DNA of 64,000 nt from Diprion similis (taxonomy: Eukaryota > Arthropoda > Insecta > Hymenoptera > Diprionidae): NCBI RefSeq assembly GCF_021155765.1, contig NC_060106.1:18316031-18380030 (forward strand), in the 5' to 3' direction. Shown here one piece after another: positions 12,701 through 25,130 of the stretch; position 1 is the first letter of the stretch; the number at the start of each line of letters is the position of its first letter. The position numbers were made by a program, and so were the translations under genes. The notes under the pieces are model-generated. The model searched no databases. It was not told the DNA's origin and worked only from the letters and a program-made list of their open reading frames with translations.

Positions 12701-15400
12701 GGTTCTGGATACGTAAAACGTATAAAGTCCTGTAACATGAAGTATGCAATGACGACAGACGAGGCCTGAGTGATGCGATCGATGGTCATTCGCCACATTC
12801 CAATTGATCGCGTGGATCGAATGACGATTAGAATCGCTGACTAACACACATTTACATCGATTTTTACACCCGAGCCAACCCAAAGATGGATACAGAATTT
12901 TTAACTCCTCCTCTGCACGCCGGTCACTCGCCTCTCTGCAGCACTAACGTAATACTTACATATCATATACAGACGGTACACACGTGCAGATGTGAAAATG
13001 TGCGCTTCATGTCCGTCACACATTATTTCTCACTTCCGAACTTAATTCGTTGACTCCGACGTAACGGGGAAGTTCCTTGCTTCATACTATGTTTTAGTAG
13101 CTTAGGAAAGAATAAATTAGTCTTTTGTTCTCTGGCTTGATTTGAAATCAAGTTGAAGTCGGTAAGCAAATTATGAAAATTTTGAAAAATGCAATTCGTA
13201 AGATCATCTATTCCAAAGTATGTTTGTCACAGTTTATATCAAAGACGTGAAAAGATATGATACAATTGATTTAGATCATTCCATTATACTCTGTGCCCAT
13301 GAAATTTCTCCATTTTTATTTCTTTTTGCTGTTTTTCAAGCAAATTTGAGTAATCTCGTATCAACTGCAGGCTGGAAGAAGAGACTTCGGTGAAAACGAG
13401 AAGCGAAGAAGGGATATTTAGCCACATAGATCGCGGCAAGAGTTGCGGACAGCAGGGTTGCTGGAAGGCGCGTAACACCGCCCACGTAATGGCCGGGGCG
13501 TGACTTCCGGTAGCTCAACGAGTTTCGAGCTTCGCTCTTGTGTGGTCAATGCCGAGGTAGATACACCCGAGCACCCGGATATGGCCAAAACCTGGCGCAA
13601 CGTGGTCATTTAGAAACGTACATAAAGTGAGTACGACCTGCATTACGATGTCAATCACGAACTTGGCGTACCAAATACCGTCTGAACTCCACAGAACAGT
13701 GACATCATCCCTGGTTGTAGGTTCCCACTTTGAAAGTTTGGCTTGCGTTGCATCGCGCGAGTATATAGGGAAATAATTGTATAACATGTATACACACATC
13801 ATCTTCGAAGTTTGTATTTTGAATTAGTTGTCTTTCTTTCATGTCGGTTATGTCATCGACCTTCGTCGACCCGTCAATCGGAAGGATAGAAATTTCAAGA
13901 ATACATATCTCATTTGTCAAGCGAAGTTAGGCAATTGGCTTGAATTCGAACGGTGTTTGACAAACTAAACGACGTTCATGAATTTCTCATTCTTCTCGAT
14001 TTCTCACATTTTAAGATCGGTCAGTATTTCAGTCACGTGGTCGTTATGTATCAGACGGCCAGAACATATTAGACCTCGTTGCGTTACGCACGTCGCGTCA
14101 TACGTCCTGCAATGATTTCGTAACGACAATTACACCGTTTTACGTAACCCACGGGGCTCAGTACTATGTCTATAACAAGGGGACGTAAACCTTTAGCAGA
14201 AAAAATTGCCTACACATTTTTTCACCTCAACATTTAGCGCATTAATATATGAATTTCATATGCACGTATGATTTCACGACGTCTCGACTATACCTACGCA
14301 TGTATTCGTAACGCGTGTTATCAGCTGTCTCTCTAAGTATCCGAAGAAAAAAATCTCACTCAAGTATTTCGCGAACGCGTCATCGTTCCGTCAACCACGG
14401 CCAAGGTCGCGTATTGCGATCGAGCATCTGACGTTGAATAAACGTTATAATATTTCTACTCTTGGTCTCTGTACTTGGTTCTGCAAATTTATGGATCTTC
14501 TTTTCTTCCATAATTTTTTTGGAAGTTCAAAGGAAGAGGATCATAACGGTTTGAGCTTTAGCACGTTGCTCGTTTGGCCCAGAAGTCGACTCGCATGTTA
14601 TAATCAAATACGATCCTCTGAAGCCAATGGAAGAGCAGATCGCTGATCATCGTCAGGACGTAACGGGCGCCATTACCGCGGATGATCGGTGATTGGCCAG
14701 AAGGAGTGTAATAAGTGACGAAGTAGGTGCGACGTACGTTATGTTAAAAAGAATAAGCCACCTCAGTCACCCCTCTCTGCCTCCAGCCTTCTTGGACAGG
14801 CAAAGGTGAAAGAGGCGAACACCGTCCAGTCCTTAGGTCGAGGTACTTCTGCGGCGTCAGTTCTTCGGCAAACCCTCTTCGTGAACAGTGCGGCCAGTAT
14901 GGAGCAGTGATTCCTCTCGAGGAGTTTTTCTGTCTAAGAACAAGCCCAGTTTTCAATCTCGGTATCACACCGCGCCCGACTCGCCTCTGATTCGTTAACG
15001 TTCCAAAAGTGCGATTACCGATTAGCCAATTTTCAATTTAATAAGAAAAATTATTGATTATAGAACTTTGAGGAAATTTAAACAATTAGCTAAGTGTCGA
15101 TCACAGTGAAACGATGCGTAATTTCATTCAAGCTGTGGAGAACGAGGAAAGAGGATTTCAAGCTTGATCCAAGCTGCGACCACGTGATCGAACGATCCAA
15201 CCTATCGTCGACTTCCGTTCGAAGTGCAATTGGAGAATTTCTGCGAACGTTGTATAGTTCGAGATAAGTATAATGTGATTGCGGTGAACGGTTTTGCAGG
15301 ATGAACATCGTGTAATCGTCTCATTTTTATCTGAACAGCTACTGCACTGAAACGCGTCTTAAAATGTGTATTATATATATATATAGGTATAACGTACGTG
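3781..15400. other. Long gene-poor region
   Basis: I find no exon chain, protein similarity or RNA gene that I can support here. The open frames are short and on both strands. Some sub-regions are richer in CpG (about 7.0-7.4, 10.9-11.2, 12.3-12.5 and 13.4-14.7 kb) and could hold untranslated exons or regulatory DNA of genes not visible to me, but no boundaries can be given. Confidence 0.4.
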
Positions 15401-15424
15401 GATATAATTTGTTTGAACAGATGA

Positions 15425-15754
15425 CAGGATTGCGACAGACCGGGAAAACCGAAAATAGTTAGGGAAAAATCAGGGAATTATGATGGAGTGTAGGGGAAAA
15501 CGCACTTTTATAAATCGTTTTCAAACTTTAGCTATGTTTCGTAAATTCAGTTGGGTTAACTTTCTGAAACGTTCTTGTTAAATCTTTAATTATTTGTGTG
15601 AAATTAAGCAATACTATGTGTTTTTTAGATCCAAATTTATATATTCAAGGTGCACAATTTCTTGAGCTTTTGGTCATAAAAGCTGCCTAACATTACCTAA
15701 GTTTCGTGGGAAAAAGTAAGGGAATTTGATTTGAGAAAAATTTTCGCCACCGTG
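15425..15754. mobile_element. Degraded relative of the intronic MITE at 295-700
   Basis: The left part (CAGGATTGCGACAGACCGGG, followed by AGGGAAAAATCAGGGAA words) resembles the left interior of the element at 295-700. The right end, read on the opposite strand, is CACGGTGGCGAAAATTTTT, close to that element's right terminus. The ends have diverged and no clean TA duplication is visible, so this is an older copy. The boundaries are approximate. Confidence 0.45.
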
Positions 15755-16589
15755 GAAAACGTAACCCACGTTTTTGTACCGCATTGCGTGACATTCCACG
15801 AAGAGATATATCTTCAAAACGTATTCTTGATCGATTTTCTCAACATGATTGAAATCGCAGAGTAAATCGGTGATTCGAATTTCATGGTTTTTTCGATACT
15901 TGAGTTTCATATTAAACAGACTAATAATATGACTAAAAATTGATAATGCAGGAAGATACAGATTTCTTCATGTTGTTTGTATAATTATTTGTTGAACGTC
16001 TTGATTTTTTAAACCATCAATAAGATCGGTAACGTCAATAGAGGTTCAGGCTTACTGAAATTCATTTCAGTTCATTCGTTCCCGGCTATTAAATATCTCT
16101 GTACACAAATGTATACAAATTACGAACATTCTACAACACGTTAATCAGTTTCCCTTAAGGTGCCGAGTCGGTGATTCAAAGCAACCTTGCGAAAATCAAA
16201 TTATTCCCAAAGAAAATTATCAGTTGTTTATCAAGTGTATAAACTGTATTAATAATTGCTGCTGGTGCGGAAGAAACTCAGACCAGTATTCGAAAGTCGA
16301 AATGTTTACAACTTGTAAGTAAATAATTGAAGAGAATATTTTAATCAGACAGTGGATCGAATCGAAGGGTTCTTAAATTCAATTTCCGGTTTGGCCAAAG
16401 TCATTTTCACATCGCCCTCAAGTACCTCCGTAGAGTGAATACAGTAGAAGTCTTCCAGATGGCTCGCATCGCAGTGAGTCTTAGGAACGGTGTCAAAATA
16501 TATGTTTAAACACTGCGCGCCGAGATCTTTTGAAGCTTTGAGACACAGCCTAGCTCCGAACTCGAAAATCCAGCTAGTGATGCTGGAGT

Positions 16590-16763
16590 TTAAACCAGAG
16601 TTTGCCTTTCCGGAGGCAAACATGAAGAAGATAGAGCCGCGTGGTAAGAGGCAAACATGTGGGATAAAACTTTTATCGCAACGTCATCATCTACCGGCGG
16701 TTTTGTCTTTTGGTCCTGATGAAGAGTCTCGATTATCTTCCGCAGCGATTTGAGGAGGCGTAC
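16590..16763 (-). pseudogene. Orphan coding-like exon, unknown protein, possibly decayed
   Basis: On the minus strand a TTCGTAG acceptor at 16764 is followed by 57 open codons and a TAA at 16590-16592. The peptide begins VRLLKSLRKIIETLHQDQKT, continues VDDDVAIKVLSHMFASYHAAL and has a GC content and residue pattern typical of real exons. I find no convincing upstream exon between 16.8 and 19 kb. A second open minus frame overlaps it and runs on to 16345 (92 codons from Met at 16623, with SSITSWIFEFGARL and ASHLEDFYCIHSTE), which could mean a frameshifted, longer ancestral exon. I do not recognise either peptide. It may be the last exon of an unseen gene or a pseudogene fragment. Confidence 0.25.
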
Positions 16764-16799
16764 CTACGAATAAAATGAAAGAAACATATTGCGATCGTG

Positions 16800-18900
16800 T
16801 CAACGCCTCAAATTTATTGCAGAAGCATGTTCCTTAGGCCAATATCTTTGTTGTAATTATTAAACACGTAACACGAGCCAAGTTTTCTGTTTCTTCGCTC
16901 GCCTTTATCGCCACGCTTAATCAACAAGACCCACCGTACTGTGTTTTACGTTACATCGTATAACACGAGAGCGTTATAATACGCGTGCAGTGATATGAAA
17001 ATAATTCAGGAACAGTACAGGGTGTCTCGTCTGGACGTATATTAAGAAACGTTCAAGTTTTGTTCAAAATTACCAAATATATTTACCTAATATCGAAATT
17101 CGATGTTTCAGTCATCCAGTAATACCTAATTAAACGCAGAACGAGACACTGACGGAAGCCAGGAAGTTTCGACATACTGAACACGGACTGTGAGAAGAGA
17201 AGAGCGAAATTTAAGGAGGCTGGAATTTCTACATACTCATAACGATGCCGCGCCTAGAGCGTTGAAAATCGAAATGCTACAGGTAAACTACCAGGCGTAA
17301 CTCATATGCGAAAATAGTACAATACACTGCAGTTTCACGCTCCAAGTTCATTCGGAACGCGCATAATTTACAACGGATGATGGACACGGTGAGGAAAAAC
17401 ATCACCTTTCGTCGAAGATGAGATGTATTCAGCACTCGTCGCGGATGCTGCAACGCTCGTCAGCGACCACCATCACTCACTTTGAAACAAGGCAAAATTA
17501 TAATGTTCACATTTGTCTCTGCTACGGTAAGAATTTGTTTGTTTAAAATTTTGAACATGTTTTGGCCAAAAAAAGTACAACAACTCTTCTATCGTTAAAT
17601 TTCAACTTTCGTCATTCTACCTGTTGCAGAACATCTCGTCACCGATAATTACACGGTATAAAGATTTTCAACGTTAAAGGTGCACCATATGTGCCTCCTT
17701 AATACTCCTTAAGAAAAAGGCCTCCTCCATTGACGTCTGTGGTGAATACGTGGTATGAATAGAAAACGTCTGATTATATTATACAGACGAACTCAAGACC
17801 ACAGTCTGCATGAAGTTTAATGCACTAGCTGGCCATGAAGGTGAGTGAAAATTAAGAGTATGAGCAATTTTTATAGCTTGGACATAAGGCAATAAATTGA
17901 TGCTACAAATTATGCCTTCTGCTGGGCATAATTCGATTGTGAAATTTTTACGTCTAATTCAATTATCTTGTTCAAAATACACGGCTTATATATTAATTAG
18001 GCGTCTTCTTTTACCTTCCCAAGAAGGCGTGGACGAAGGTATACACGCGCAAACATGATGCTCACCGTACCATTTATCTAATCTCCGTTGGATCAGTGAT
18101 TACAATGTTATAACTTGCAGTCGCCAGTCTGTCTTCTTCGCAAAGTACTCAGGAGTCATGCCTCTCGGTTTTCCGACGTTACTGAAAGCCAACCTCGCTG
18201 AAGACTGACGATAAATCTAAATCGCAAATCGCAATTTCAAGTACCGTGTAACTGCGTTACTAGAAAAATTCTGAGTCTCTTGCGGCAGGACGACGAATTC
18301 TTATAGTATATACTAAGCAAAAAGTGTACCTTATGCAAAAGAATCAACATAATGGCAGAGTCTTGAAGTCCATCGGACTAATAGTTGTACAACGAAAGTG
18401 ACGTCGACACCTTTTAATCATCCCGCAAATGAGAAGATATTAGAGAATCGTCGAATTAAAATTCTTCTTACTGTTCTGACTATGATAAAGAAGTGAAGCG
18501 GACGATGTATTGTACTCGTAATTCCTCTAACGAAGTTTGATCAGGTGTGTGGAAAAAAATTAACATTTAATGCTGGACGTCAGGCAGGCAAGATGTCGGC
18601 ATAGCTGATGGGTTCGAAAGTTCGGCTGTGTCACATCCAGCCAACCGCGCGTCCAGGTTAACAACGATGAAAATATATTGTTTACATAGAGATCTAGACG
18701 TGACTTTAATTTATCTTCGGAAGTGATTAGTTTTATGAGACTGCAACTATTCAAGCGACAAGTAGGTAAGTTTTGCGGTTCAGTAATATGATGTACTTGA
18801 TAACTTGACCATCGTTAAAATGACCAGAAGGTGTAATCAGTTTTCATTTACAGGATAACTTAATTATCGCTAATGCTGCAACAAAAATTTAAAATTTGAA
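16800..18900. other. Intergenic region with one short inverted-repeat element
   Basis: No supportable gene. Only the short element at 17017-17154 is recognisable. A minus-strand frame at 18560-18754 sits where the 3' flank of the FAMeT-DM9 gene would be and has no similarity I can name. Confidence 0.4.
17017..17154. mobile_element. Short terminal-inverted-repeat element (about 140 bp)
   Basis: The left end contains CAGGGTGTCTCGTCTGGACG. The right end, on the opposite strand, reads CCGTCAGTGTCTCGTTCTGCG. The shared core GTGTCTCGT plus flanking matches gives an imperfect inverted repeat around an AT-rich centre without coding capacity. A TA precedes the left end; a matching duplication on the right is not clear. 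Confidence 0.4.
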
Positions 18901-18907
18901 AGTATTC

Positions 18908-18913
18908 TTTATT
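18908..18913 (-). terminator. Candidate polyadenylation signal of the FAMeT-DM9 gene
   Basis: AATAAA on the minus strand, about 160 nt downstream of the TGA at 19070-19072. It is the first canonical hexamer I see after the stop. Confidence 0.4.
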
Positions 18914-19069
18914 ATATCGGTATGGTATTATTCTTTGAGCAAATTAGGCGGAAATATCGTTTACTCGATGCAGCATTTCAGCCACGCGTTGCGATAGTTG
19001 GAAAAAGTGTCCTGTGAAGCAAAATGTAAAATTAAACCGCGAGGCAGGTTCGAAGGACATTTTTGCTGA

Positions 19070-22000
19070 TCATTTTCCGATCAAAGGTGAATTGTTCGAT
19101 CCTCTGCCGGGAGAAGCGTCGCTTGATACGGGCTTGACCAGCACTTCGTAATTGGTGAACGGAAGTTCCTGATCACCGAACGGGATGAAAGCGAGACGAC
19201 GGTTTGGTTGCAGCTGCAAAAAGTCAGGATTTAGAAAAAATGAATCACTCTTTCAGGTCCGATTCATCGTTGCAAATTCATTTTATCATCGCTATATATT
19301 AGCTCCGGACGCACCTTGCCGACGATCATTTGATTCTCGTGAGAAACTCTGGATACGAAGAGCTTCACATTTCCGGATGCTTCACCGCCAGATATTGCCC
19401 CGTCAGGAACTACCCCAAGGGATGCTGGGAGCCAGCCGAAACGGCAACCCGTTAATACCTGAAAGAGTTCGAGTCAGGTTTGAACTAATGATTTTTTGTT
19501 TAATTGTTTTCTATTGTTATTGTAAAGTCTTCGATTCCTGGATTATTCTCGATCATTAGAAATCAAAAGCTGTCGAATTATAACGGTTTGTTAGGGCAGT
19601 TTATTTGGAAATGATCGAGAAATGTATATTAAAGTGTGAAAATAAATTTTCTTTTTCTTCAAGCACGCATCAAAATTTCGGTAGAGTATCTTAAACAGAA
19701 TATCTCAGCCAAATATAAGCTCTTATATAATATTGATGATTAGAGGAGCCTATTTTATTTTTCCATTTTCCATTTAAATAACACATAAGATGAAATCGCA
19801 CAATTTTTGATTTTTTTTTCTCTCTCTCTCGTAAACGGCTTGACTTTTAAATTATCTAAATACAGATTCTTATAGGAAATTTCACGCTCTATAAAAAAGT
19901 ACTGATTGTAAGATAGAATTTTCCTAATTCTAAACTGATTAAGAGATACTCGCCTATAAACATCGAGTCATCTTGAACATGTCTTAATCGGTTATAAATC
20001 AGGAAAATTCTATCTTACAATCGATCCTTTTTTATAGAGCGCAAAATTTCCTGTAAGAATCTGTATCTAGATAATTTAAAAGTCAAACCGTTTACGAGGA
20101 AAAAATAAAATGAAATAAGTTTCTGATTTTTTTTACATGTTATTTAAAGGGTATGTGGAAAAAATAAAATAGGCACCTTTAAATATCAATATTAAGAGCT
20201 TATATTTGGATGAGATATTCTATTTAAGAGCTGGTCTAATAAAATATTGATACGCGTTTGAAAATAATTTTTTTTTTTTCGCACACCCTAGTGTATGTAT
20301 ACGAATAGAAAATGAAGCTGGATCTACAGACGTTTGATAAAAACGAATCACAAACGAATTTGGTGATAAGATTGTCGAGGTATAAATTCACAAAATTCCC
20401 CCACTTTTTGAATGTGAATAAAAAATGAGCAGATTTCGAAATTCTCAATAAGTTATGAATAAGAAGTTCAATATTCTTACCTGGAATTCCGTTTTTTGAT
20501 AGACAAACAGAGAGGAAGACACGCGGCATTCTCCAGTCCGTCCTTTCAACGGCACGTAACTCCCGGGTGTAACTTCCCCATCATGGCTTGCACGGCAGAT
20601 GAAAATTTCATCATCCTCATTTCGTCCGCCCCGAACAGCACCTGGAGGAAGTCTGCCAGAGGCGTCTTTCCATCGGGCTGTAATTAGGAGGAAAAAGGCG
20701 AAAAATCGATGAAGCATATTCGTTGCGAAAAATCTTTTCACACTCCTCTACGTCAATCAGGTTCATACTGACCCCTGCAGTCCTGGGTTGCCAAAGAATA
20801 ATCCGGCCCCAGAGCGAATTGGACATCTGCAAAGTTGCTCGCATCTGGATCTTCGCCTCTCTCTCGATGCAGAGTAAAACTAAGGAACTGCGGAGACAAG
20901 GGACTTGGATCACGCCACTCGATGACCGGGGATGCTGAACCTCCTTTTCCCATCGACACTATTCCGTCTGCAAAGAAGTACGTCTTTCACTCTTTCGGTA
21001 TGTTGTTAAATTGGTGTAAATTCACCGAGAAGCATGATATGAGGGAGTAAAAAAACTGATTTGCACTGACTTCTTTAGTGTGCTGTTGAGTGTACGGAAA
21101 CCCCATGCAAACGATATTCCCGTAGGATCGATGCGATGCGTTCCATTAATTAACTCGTTGTTACGTATTTGAATTTTAACGAATGTATAATCTTCTTTTT
21201 AGGAACATTATTGTATACTTGATATTTGAAAAAAGTTTGCACGAAGATATTTGGAAAGTTTTTACGAATCTCAGAGATGAATATGAATATCAAAATCGAA
21301 AATCTTTTTTACCTCTCGTGATTCTGATCCAGTATCGAGCGCGTTCTCGATCATTCGAAAATCCATCTTGCTTGAAGGCAGCCTTGTTCTCTCCAAGATG
21401 TCGTCGACGAAGGTAAGCTCCTCTCTCGCTGATACCAAATTCGTAGCAATCTCCCAAGGAGCTTACCGCAGGACTGAGAAGAATCTTGAACAGGAGAATA
21501 TAGACTTGAGTTTATCTTTGAAAAAAAAAAAGACGCAAGACAACTCACTTGGAACTCTTTCGAAGTCCTGACGGTGAAGTAAAGCGTCACAGCATCGTCC
21601 GAATGGCTAACGACCTCGGAAAGTGGATAATACTGACCGTATCCGGTCGACGTTACCGTCGACTGATGTCTGTCTATTGAAACACCTGAAAAAACCATGT
21701 CATCACGAATTTTAATAAGGATTTTGGTTATGATGCGGAGTCCAACGACGAGTTGAAAAAAAAAAGAAATATTTAAGAGCAAGTTTGAAATTCTCCCGGG
21801 TCAATTCCTCTGCACAGTTGTTGATACTAATCAAAACTTACTTCACAGGTTTTGGAACATTTTGGAAACTTTGATATCGACAAAAAGTGACAAAATTTTT
21901 ACCATACGGAACAATTTCTGTCCTCGATAAGCGCAGAGCTTCAGAATCTTCGTTTTTTGTAATCACCGTCTTTACACCTCTTTCGTGCTGATATCGCGAT

Positions 22001-23558
22001 GGGAGAGAAAAACGTGCTTCGAAATAATAAAGACGCTATCTCGGAGGATGCTTGAATCGAAATCGGAAAATCAATTGAGATGAAATTTTGCCTACCAACG
22101 GTGTTCGCGTCGTCGCTGTATCCATATTTCCATTCCGCTGGAGTCCCTGACCGGAAGCTGAGGAATTGAAGGTTGAGAGGCCTCGGGTCTCGCCACTCGT
22201 GGAAAGGAGTGTCTTTTCCTCCGATGCCGACCTGGATAAAGGTCCTTCGGGAATCTGACTTTATTCTTATCCAAAAATTTCGGAACTGCTGACGATTCAG
22301 CAGGTTCACCGTTCTGATCGTCGCGCTCGGCTCCTCCTGGCAAGGACATCGTCCTCTGATGTAGTTCACCGTGTTGTCGTGGGCTCCAAGGACTATTTCA
22401 TAGACCGGCCCGTCCGCCTGAAGGATATCAAAGCGAGATTAAGACTGCGCGAGTGAAATTGACCAAGTGGCCAATTATATGAGGAAGCAAAACCGTCCTG
22501 AAGTTATAAAAATTTTCAAATGAATTGAGACGTTCTTTTTAATACACCGAGTGCATGAATTCTCTCAAGAACCGGTTATATGCTTGCAAAAAACAAGAAT
22601 ATCAACTTCTATGACATTATCAGCTATTAATTCCACTGTCAAACCGCAAGTTTGATTTTCTTGTAGACAGAGGAGGAGGGGGAGGAGGAGGAGGATGGGA
22701 GGCTACCAGGAAAGCTAAATTGGAATTGATTTGCTGATCACGAGTAATTTGGGATACTGAAAATCGAACTTTGATCTCACCTGGTGTGAAGGGGCTAATA
22801 AAATGTGAGCATCTCTCTGCGCGCGGACAGAAAACCGCAGGGTTTTCTCCGCGGCCATGTTCTCTTCGAGTGGGAAAAACTGGCTGTAATAGTAGCCATT
22901 TGTGTAGAGCGTCTTCACATCCTTGCTCGAAACTGGAATCGGTTATTAATAAATGACGGGACGGAAAAGAGCGATGAGATTTAATCTCGTTCCAAGCTGA
23001 TGAAACACCGTTTCTTTAGCGATGTTCTCAGTCAGTAAAACAGGATTTCGGATTCTCCGTAAAAGAAAAATAATGGACACTCGATTACTGTTTACAAATT
23101 ACTAAATATAGGATAATATTCTGATGCAAATATTTTCGCGTTTGTCAAAATTCGACCTGCCACAATTAAGCTGAGTAAGAACCGCTTCATCGGTAGATTT
23201 TTATGCGCCATTCTCTCCTTGGTAAATCGTGTTTATCACAATCGACGCGAAACGTCCGGTTTGGGAGTAAAAAAATGCTGTCAAGGTTTGCGTACAGTAT
23301 TGGACCCGTTCTCTTCCAGTGTAAAGTGAGTACGAATTACAGAATCCTCATCCTTATCCTCGTTTGTATTTTTTTCTTGAGAAGTTGAGGAATTTCGATT
23401 TAAATTTCGACTAAATCGAATTCGGTGCCAGATTCCAATTCACGAGAAACGTTTTTCCTTTCAGATTCCCAAAGCCATGTAATAAACGTTCGTTAAGTCT
23501 TACCTTGAACAGCCGAGACGGCGAAAATCGCAATAACGAAAACTTGTTTGAGGCCCAT
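19070..23558 (-). CDS. Secreted protein with two FAMeT domains and two DM9 repeats, 505 aa
   Basis: Nine minus-strand exons in transcript order: 23558-23504, 22932-22781, 22417-22096, 21685-21549, 21484-21313, 20967-20773, 20677-20481, 19458-19315 and 19213-19070 (TGA). All phases close, giving 506 codons. Residues 1-19 (MGLKQVFVIAIFAVSAVQG) form a signal peptide. Residues about 25-180 are a first farnesoic acid O-methyltransferase-like domain (Pfam Methyltransf_FA), with FSVRAQRDAHILLAPS, FWIRI and GIGGKDTPFHEWRDP. Residues about 185-345 are a second copy with ILLSPAVSSLGDCYEFGI, YWIRIT and GKGGSASPVIEWRDP. Residues about 346-500 hold two DM9 repeats: WKDASGRLPPGAVRGGR with ICRASHDGEVTPGSY, then GWLPASLGVVPDGAISGGEA with FIPFGDQELPFTNYEVLV. 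The FAMeT name is historical, and methyltransferase activity is doubtful in insects. DM9 proteins in other invertebrates bind mannose and act in immune recognition. I infer an extracellular carbohydrate-binding or defence role. Acceptors of exons 4 and 5 are close together (intron of 64 bp). Confidence 0.9.
19624..20297. mobile_element. Fold-back element with about 320-bp inverted arms in a FAMeT-DM9 intron
   Basis: The arm at 19624-19946 is the imperfect reverse complement of the arm at 19981-20297. Paired landmarks: AAGCTCTTATATAATATTGA with its partner near 20175-20205, ATAGAGCG blocks near 19888 and 20035, and TAAGATAGAATTTTCCT at 19910-19926 with AGGAAAATTCTATCTTA at 20001-20017. The loop is only about 34 nt. 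The outer ends read CACACTTTAATATAC and CACACCCTAGTGTAT on their inward strands. There is no open frame, so this is a non-autonomous element. It lies wholly between exon 7 (20481) and exon 8 (19458) of the secreted-protein gene. Confidence 0.75.
22671..22699. repeat. GGA-rich microsatellite
   Basis: A run of GGA triplets with small interruptions, in the intron between exons 2 and 3 of the FAMeT-DM9 gene. Confidence 0.7.
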
Positions 23559-25130
23559 CGTTCGCCTGCAGGCAGAATCTTTATCCCAGTTAATTATGGC
23601 GTAAATATCAAACTCGAAACATGTTGCACAGTCACCGATATTTTTATAGCTGAAAGTTGCTACAGGAATTCGATTCTGCGTCTCCAATTTCTTTCAACTT
23701 CGATATTATCTCTGATATTATAGAACTGGACGGTTCCGGAGATGAGGAAAGACTGCCACCGTAACTGCTTGTAAGACTTCGGTCAGGTTGATCAGAGCAG
23801 AATCTGGCTGCCGATGAGCTCATTATAAGAAAGACGCAGTTGCCTTCGGAAATACCGATTTGGAACGAGTTTGCAGCATTTTTAGACAGTGCCTAAAGTG
23901 GTCAGGTATTTTTCTCTACCAGAAATCTTCATGTGTCTTTGTGTGTGAATTTGTGAAACGACCTTTATTCTTATGAGATATCGCAGGTGATGAGGAACTT
24001 GCGGTCCTCTGACTCTGAGGACTCGGTCAAATCACTCCTGGTTTACAGCTTTTGGGGGTAAATGATCGGTTCAAGGTCTTCAGGTGGCCCCGACATTTTT
24101 ATATTTGTACGTATGACGTATTCTGGGGAAAATAATTTTTTTCCGACCAACGACGGCAGTAAATGATCAAGGATTCGTTCTGTTCTGTTATACTATATTC
24201 GTCCCAAACAAGTTTTTAACAGTCATAAACTGAGTAGAAATTTTTAGGATCTCTTTCAGGATAAATACGACGACCGACTTGGACTGTCAATTTTTCATTG
24301 CGACAGTGAGAATATATGAATTTTATTTTGCTTAAGAAAAAAAAAAAATAAGAAAAAAAAACACACAGGTTTCGTTGCTATACGCAGTTGTCAGATTGTG
24401 AAATTTGGTGAGGTCAGTAATCGGCTCTGCACGCACATTTAATTGCGACATGCGTACATAACATTATAATATAGTTGTGTTAAATCATACACACAACCTT
24501 GAAAAAAAAAATTTTATCTGCGAATTTAAAGGGTAAAGGCCCTTCACAGCTCCCAAAGGTGAGATACAGCCAGAAAACTAGTTATGCTAATGAATTATTA
24601 TTTTCTTCGTTGGTACGACAATGTACTCATAAAATTTATAACTATGAGTGGTTGGAACGTGCAAAAATTACAGTCTTTTTATTGAGATTAGTTTTAAGCA
24701 AAGAGCCAGAATTATTTGCACACAAATCGATGATGAGGCATCGGAGTAGCATGAAAAAAAAATCTGACAAGTAAAATCTTTGAATGACATCATTCTGCTT
24801 TGCTTTCTTTTTGCACAGTATACTACATAAGGAATGTTTATGTGAATAAAATTTTGAGTCTACACAGATATTTCATTGATTGTGTAGGGAATTTATTTAT
24901 TGCTCTACTGTGATTCGAAGAATTCTAATTGCGTGGAGGGAAAAACCAAAATTATAAACGTTAACTGATATATAAATTATTTTCGTAAATTGAAAAGAGT
25001 ATTCAACAGTGTTATACAATGCTTGATATTCAAGTAAATTATCATACGTGATTCTTAATTATCCTCAGAATTTGCAACAAAAGAATAATGTTCACTCCTG
25101 TGCAAGTTGCACGTTTTGACCAGTGTTCAA
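23559..25130. other. Intergenic spacer between divergent genes
   Basis: This holds the 5' flanks of the minus-strand FAMeT-DM9 gene and the plus-strand EFCAB14-like gene. An open frame at 24499-24774 is lysine-rich, AT-rich and without recognisable similarity. I see no third gene. Confidence 0.45.

Noticed and set aside
21351-21782. Minus-strand open frame of 143 codons reading through two FAMeT-DM9 exons and their intron
   Set aside because: The chain of domains requires splicing 21549 to 21484 and a different frame in the next exon; the read-through frame loses the conserved FAMeT motifs.
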